64,000 nucleotides of DNA, from positions 203,751-267,750 of the forward strand of contig NZ_FTNY01000006.1 of NCBI RefSeq assembly GCF_900156575.1. The letters run 5' to 3'. Positions 62,094 to 64,000 of this stretch are shown here, piece after piece (position 1 is the first letter of the stretch; each line of letters starts with the position of its first letter). A program made the position numbers and the translations under genes. A model generated the notes under the pieces. It was given only the letters and a program-made list of their open reading frames with translations. It searched no databases and was not told where the DNA came from. This DNA is from Chryseobacterium shigense (GTDB taxonomy: Bacteria > Bacteroidota > Bacteroidia > Flavobacteriales > Weeksellaceae).

Positions 62094-63522
62094 TAAATAT
62101 ATAGCAGCCATTGCTTTATCGCTTGTACTTACAGGCTGTAGAGCTCCCATGGCTACCGTCATAAAAGATGAAGTAAAAGAGAACCTGCCTCAGAATTTCA
62201 ATCAGGAAGAGCAGCAGGATGCCAATGCAAACAGTGGTACAACCCCATGGAGACAGTTTTTTACAGATCCCAATTTGGTTAGCTTAATTGAAACTTCTTT
62301 AAAAAACAATCAGGAATTACTGATTACCCTTCAGGAAATTGAAATTGCGAAAAGCGGTGTTTTAGCTAAAAAAGGAAAACTGACCCCTACCGTTTCAGCA
62401 GGAATAGGAGCAGGCCTAAAAAAAGCAGGTCGCTATACCAGTGAGGGAGCCGGTGATGCTGCCACTGAAATAGAACCGGGAAGAGAAATGCCGGATCCGC
62501 TGGGCAATTTTGAAGGCGGACTGATGGCGAACTGGGAGATTGATATCTGGAAGAAGCTTAGAACCGAAAAGGAAGCAGCGGTTGCTCACTACCTTTCTAC
62601 AGTGGAGGGGAAAAACTTCGTACTGTCCAATCTTATTGAAGAAGTAGCGGATAATTATTATGAATTGCTGGCGCTTGATAACCAATTGGACATCATTCAG
62701 CAATACATTAAGTTGCAGCAAAGAGCATTGGAGATTTCTAAAATTCAAAAGGAAGCTGCTGCTGCTACGGAATTGGCTGTGAAGAAATTCGAGGCAGAAC
62801 TGGCAAAGTCCAAAGCTGCTGAATATACGATCCGCCAGGACATTACAGAGAAAGAAAATCAGATTAATGCACTTCTGGGAAGATATCCGCAACCCATCGT
62901 AAGAACGAAAGAAAGTTTTATGTCTACGATGCCACAAACGGTTTACACAGGAATACCCTCTCAGTTATTGGCCAACCGTCCTGATATCAAACAGGCGGAA
63001 TTGGAATTGAAGGCAGCAAAACTTGATGTACAGGCGGCGAGAAAAGAATTTTATCCTTCACTGGAAATTTCGGCTACTTTAGGATTGGAAGCATTCAAGC
63101 CTTCTTATCTGGTTAAATTGCCGGAATCCATTGCTTACAATTTAGCAGGAGAACTGGCTGGTCCGCTGATCAATAAAAGTGCGATCAAAGCCAATTTTCA
63201 GACTGCTGATGCGAAACAGATACAGTCGCTGTACGAATATGATAAAACGATTCTACATGCTTATCTGGATGTAGCGAATCTTATGTCGAGGGTCAAAAAT
63301 ATAGACCAATACTATCAGATGAAGTCCCAGGAAACAAAAGCCTTGGATCAGTCTATCGATATAGCCAACCAATTGTTCCGAAATTCAAGAGCTGACTATC
63401 TCGAAGTTCTTCTGAACCAAAGAGACGCTCTGGATGCAAAAATGGAGCTGATCGAAGCCAAACAGAAACAGCTGAGCACGGTTGTGGATATTTACAAAAG
63501 TTTAGGCGGTGGCTGGAAATAA
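62080..63522 (+). CDS. TolC/NodT-family outer-membrane efflux lipoprotein
   Basis: From the ATG at 62080 (480 residues) the protein starts with a lipoprotein signal (ALSLVLTGCRAP). The NodT/OMF fold is visible in two homologous halves: PWRQFFTDPNLVSLIETSLKNNQELLITLQEIEIAKSG and later IPSQLLANRPDIKQAELELKAAKLDVQAARKEFYPSL, with the final QRDALDAKMELIEAKQKQLSTVVDIYKSLGGGW. It forms the outer-membrane channel of the tripartite pump. The start lies inside the pump gene, which implies translational coupling. An ATG at 62071 would add three residues. Confidence 0.94.
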   Translation: MKIYNKYIAAIALSLVLTGCRAPMATVIKDEVKENLPQNFNQEEQQDANANSGTTPWRQFFTDPNLVSLIETSLKNNQELLITLQEIEIAKSGVLAKKGKLTPTVSAGIGAGLKKAGRYTSEGAGDAATEIEPGREMPDPLGNFEGGLMANWEIDIWKKLRTEKEAAVAHYLSTVEGKNFVLSNLIEEVADNYYELLALDNQLDIIQQYIKLQQRALEISKIQKEAAAATELAVKKFEAELAKSKAAEYTIRQDITEKENQINALLGRYPQPIVRTKESFMSTMPQTVYTGIPSQLLANRPDIKQAELELKAAKLDVQAARKEFYPSLEISATLGLEAFKPSYLVKLPESIAYNLAGELAGPLINKSAIKANFQTADAKQIQSLYEYDKTILHAYLDVANLMSRVKNIDQYYQMKSQETKALDQSIDIANQLFRNSRADYLEVLLNQRDALDAKMELIEAKQKQLSTVVDIYKSLGGGWK

Positions 63523-63560
63523 GAAATCATAATTCTATCAATATAAACAGTTAATGTTTT

Positions 63561-63590
63561 GGGCTGATCCTTTCGGGGGTTGGCTCTTTT
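63561..63590 (+). terminator. Rho-independent terminator after efflux operon
   Basis: GGGCTGATCC (63561-63570) pairs with GGGTTGGCTC (63577-63586) along the whole length if G-U pairs are counted, followed by a T-rich run. It lies 39 bp after the TolC-like stop. Confidence 0.7.
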
Positions 63591-63705
63591 TATTTTTATG
63601 GAATAAGTTTAGTCGGGTGATGGATTGATTTTATTCATTAGATGATTGCAAAGTGTTAATAATATATCACTTAATTGAAATTTATATTAAATCTCAATTG
63701 AGAGA

Positions 63706-63735
63706 TTTGAAATGCGTTAAAAAGTGTTAAATTTG
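63706..63735 (+). promoter_or_regulatory. Bacteroidota promoter for the last gene
   Basis: TTTG (63706-63709), an 18-nt spacer and TAAATTTG (63728-63735) match the consensus, 46 nt before the start of the last gene. Confidence 0.68.
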
Positions 63736-63780
63736 CGCAACTTTTATAAAAATTAACATTAACTCAAATACACAAATAGA

Positions 63781-64000
63781 TGAAGAAATTCTACTCTGGT
63801 GCATTGACCTTATGCACTCTTCTGGGGCTGTCTGCTCAGGAAGTATTGTGGCAAAAAGATATCACATCCTCTACGCAGGATTTCTTAAGCCAGGTTACAA
63901 CAACTATTGATCAGCAGTATCTTATTTCTGGAAGCAGTATTCAAAGCGATAAGCTGAAGGCTGGGAGCAGTAAACAGAATAGTGGGTATGATTTTCACCT
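63781..64000 (+). CDS. Large exported protein, 3' end outside window
   Basis: Only the first 73 residues are visible. A signal peptide (MKKFYSGALTLCTLLGLSAQ, cleavage at about 20) is followed by EVLWQKDITSSTQDFLSQVTTTIDQQYLISGSSIQSDK, a pattern I have seen at the start of long Chryseobacterium surface proteins with repeated propeller-like blades and a T9SS sorting domain or RHS-type repeats. The frame is open to the window edge. Function and total length cannot be seen. Confidence 0.8.

Overview
The window looks like a chromosomal segment of a Flavobacteriales bacterium in the Weeksellaceae, most likely Chryseobacterium or a close relative. The DNA is AT-rich. Promoter-like sites match the Bacteroidota consensus (TTTG, about 19 nt, TAnnTTTG), for example TATCTTTG in front of the tRNAs. 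Type IX secretion (T9SS) genes gldKLMN and porZ are present, with T9SS-sorted proteins, a DUF4270 lipoprotein, an S9 dipeptidyl peptidase and an AadS-type aminoglycoside adenylyltransferase. I see no prophage, insertion sequence, CRISPR array or rRNA operon; almost everything is ordinary chromosomal content.

Layout. 0-8.5 kb: a partial hypothetical gene with an aadS-like gene, a class I cholesterol-oxidase-like flavoenzyme, a DUF1684 protein, a GNAT, a LytS/LytTR two-component pair, a cytochrome P460/haem-binding gene pair and an SDR. 8.6-17.7 kb: a GH63-like glucosidase, a tightly coupled operon (5'-nucleotidase split into two proteins, porZ, recO), dapA and a GNAT. 17.7-19.6 kb: an AraC-type regulator overlapping a receiver protein without its phospho-acceptor Asp, then about 600 bp without a gene that ends in a terminator. 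19.6-31.1 kb: recG, a thioredoxin, three POT peptide transporters with a decayed DUF1016 nuclease gene between two of them, and dipeptidyl peptidase IV with a coupled exported protein; this stretch reads as a peptide-uptake region. 31.2-37 kb: two small genes, an alpha-glucan phosphorylase homologue, an unknown protein with a nuclease-like motif, and a large T9SS type B protein.

37-45 kb: DinB/DUF1572 protein, mtaB, a glutamate-synthase-like FMN protein, an FKBP-like lipoprotein, an S4 protein, aroK, four tRNA genes (Lys-Leu-Lys and a separate Lys) and panC. 45-55 kb: a short glycogen-synthase-like protein, DUF4270 lipoprotein, glmS, the gldKLMN T9SS motor and core operon, a FAD oxidoreductase and a SemiSWEET. 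55-64 kb: an intergenic hairpin repeat, META and MliC-like lipoproteins, an RND efflux operon (small membrane protein, adaptor, pump, outer-membrane channel) and the start of a large exported protein.

The most interesting signals are proteins of well-known families that have lost hallmark catalytic or signalling residues: the phosphorylase homologue has Thr where the pyridoxal-phosphate lysine belongs, the glycogen-synthase homologue lacks both the KTGGL motif and the C-terminal domain, and the receiver has Lys in place of the phospho-acceptor Asp next to an AraC protein with a degenerate metal-binding-like N-terminus. The tRNA array also records a likely recombination event between identical tRNA-Lys genes. 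All family assignments come from reading the translated sequence; no database search was run.
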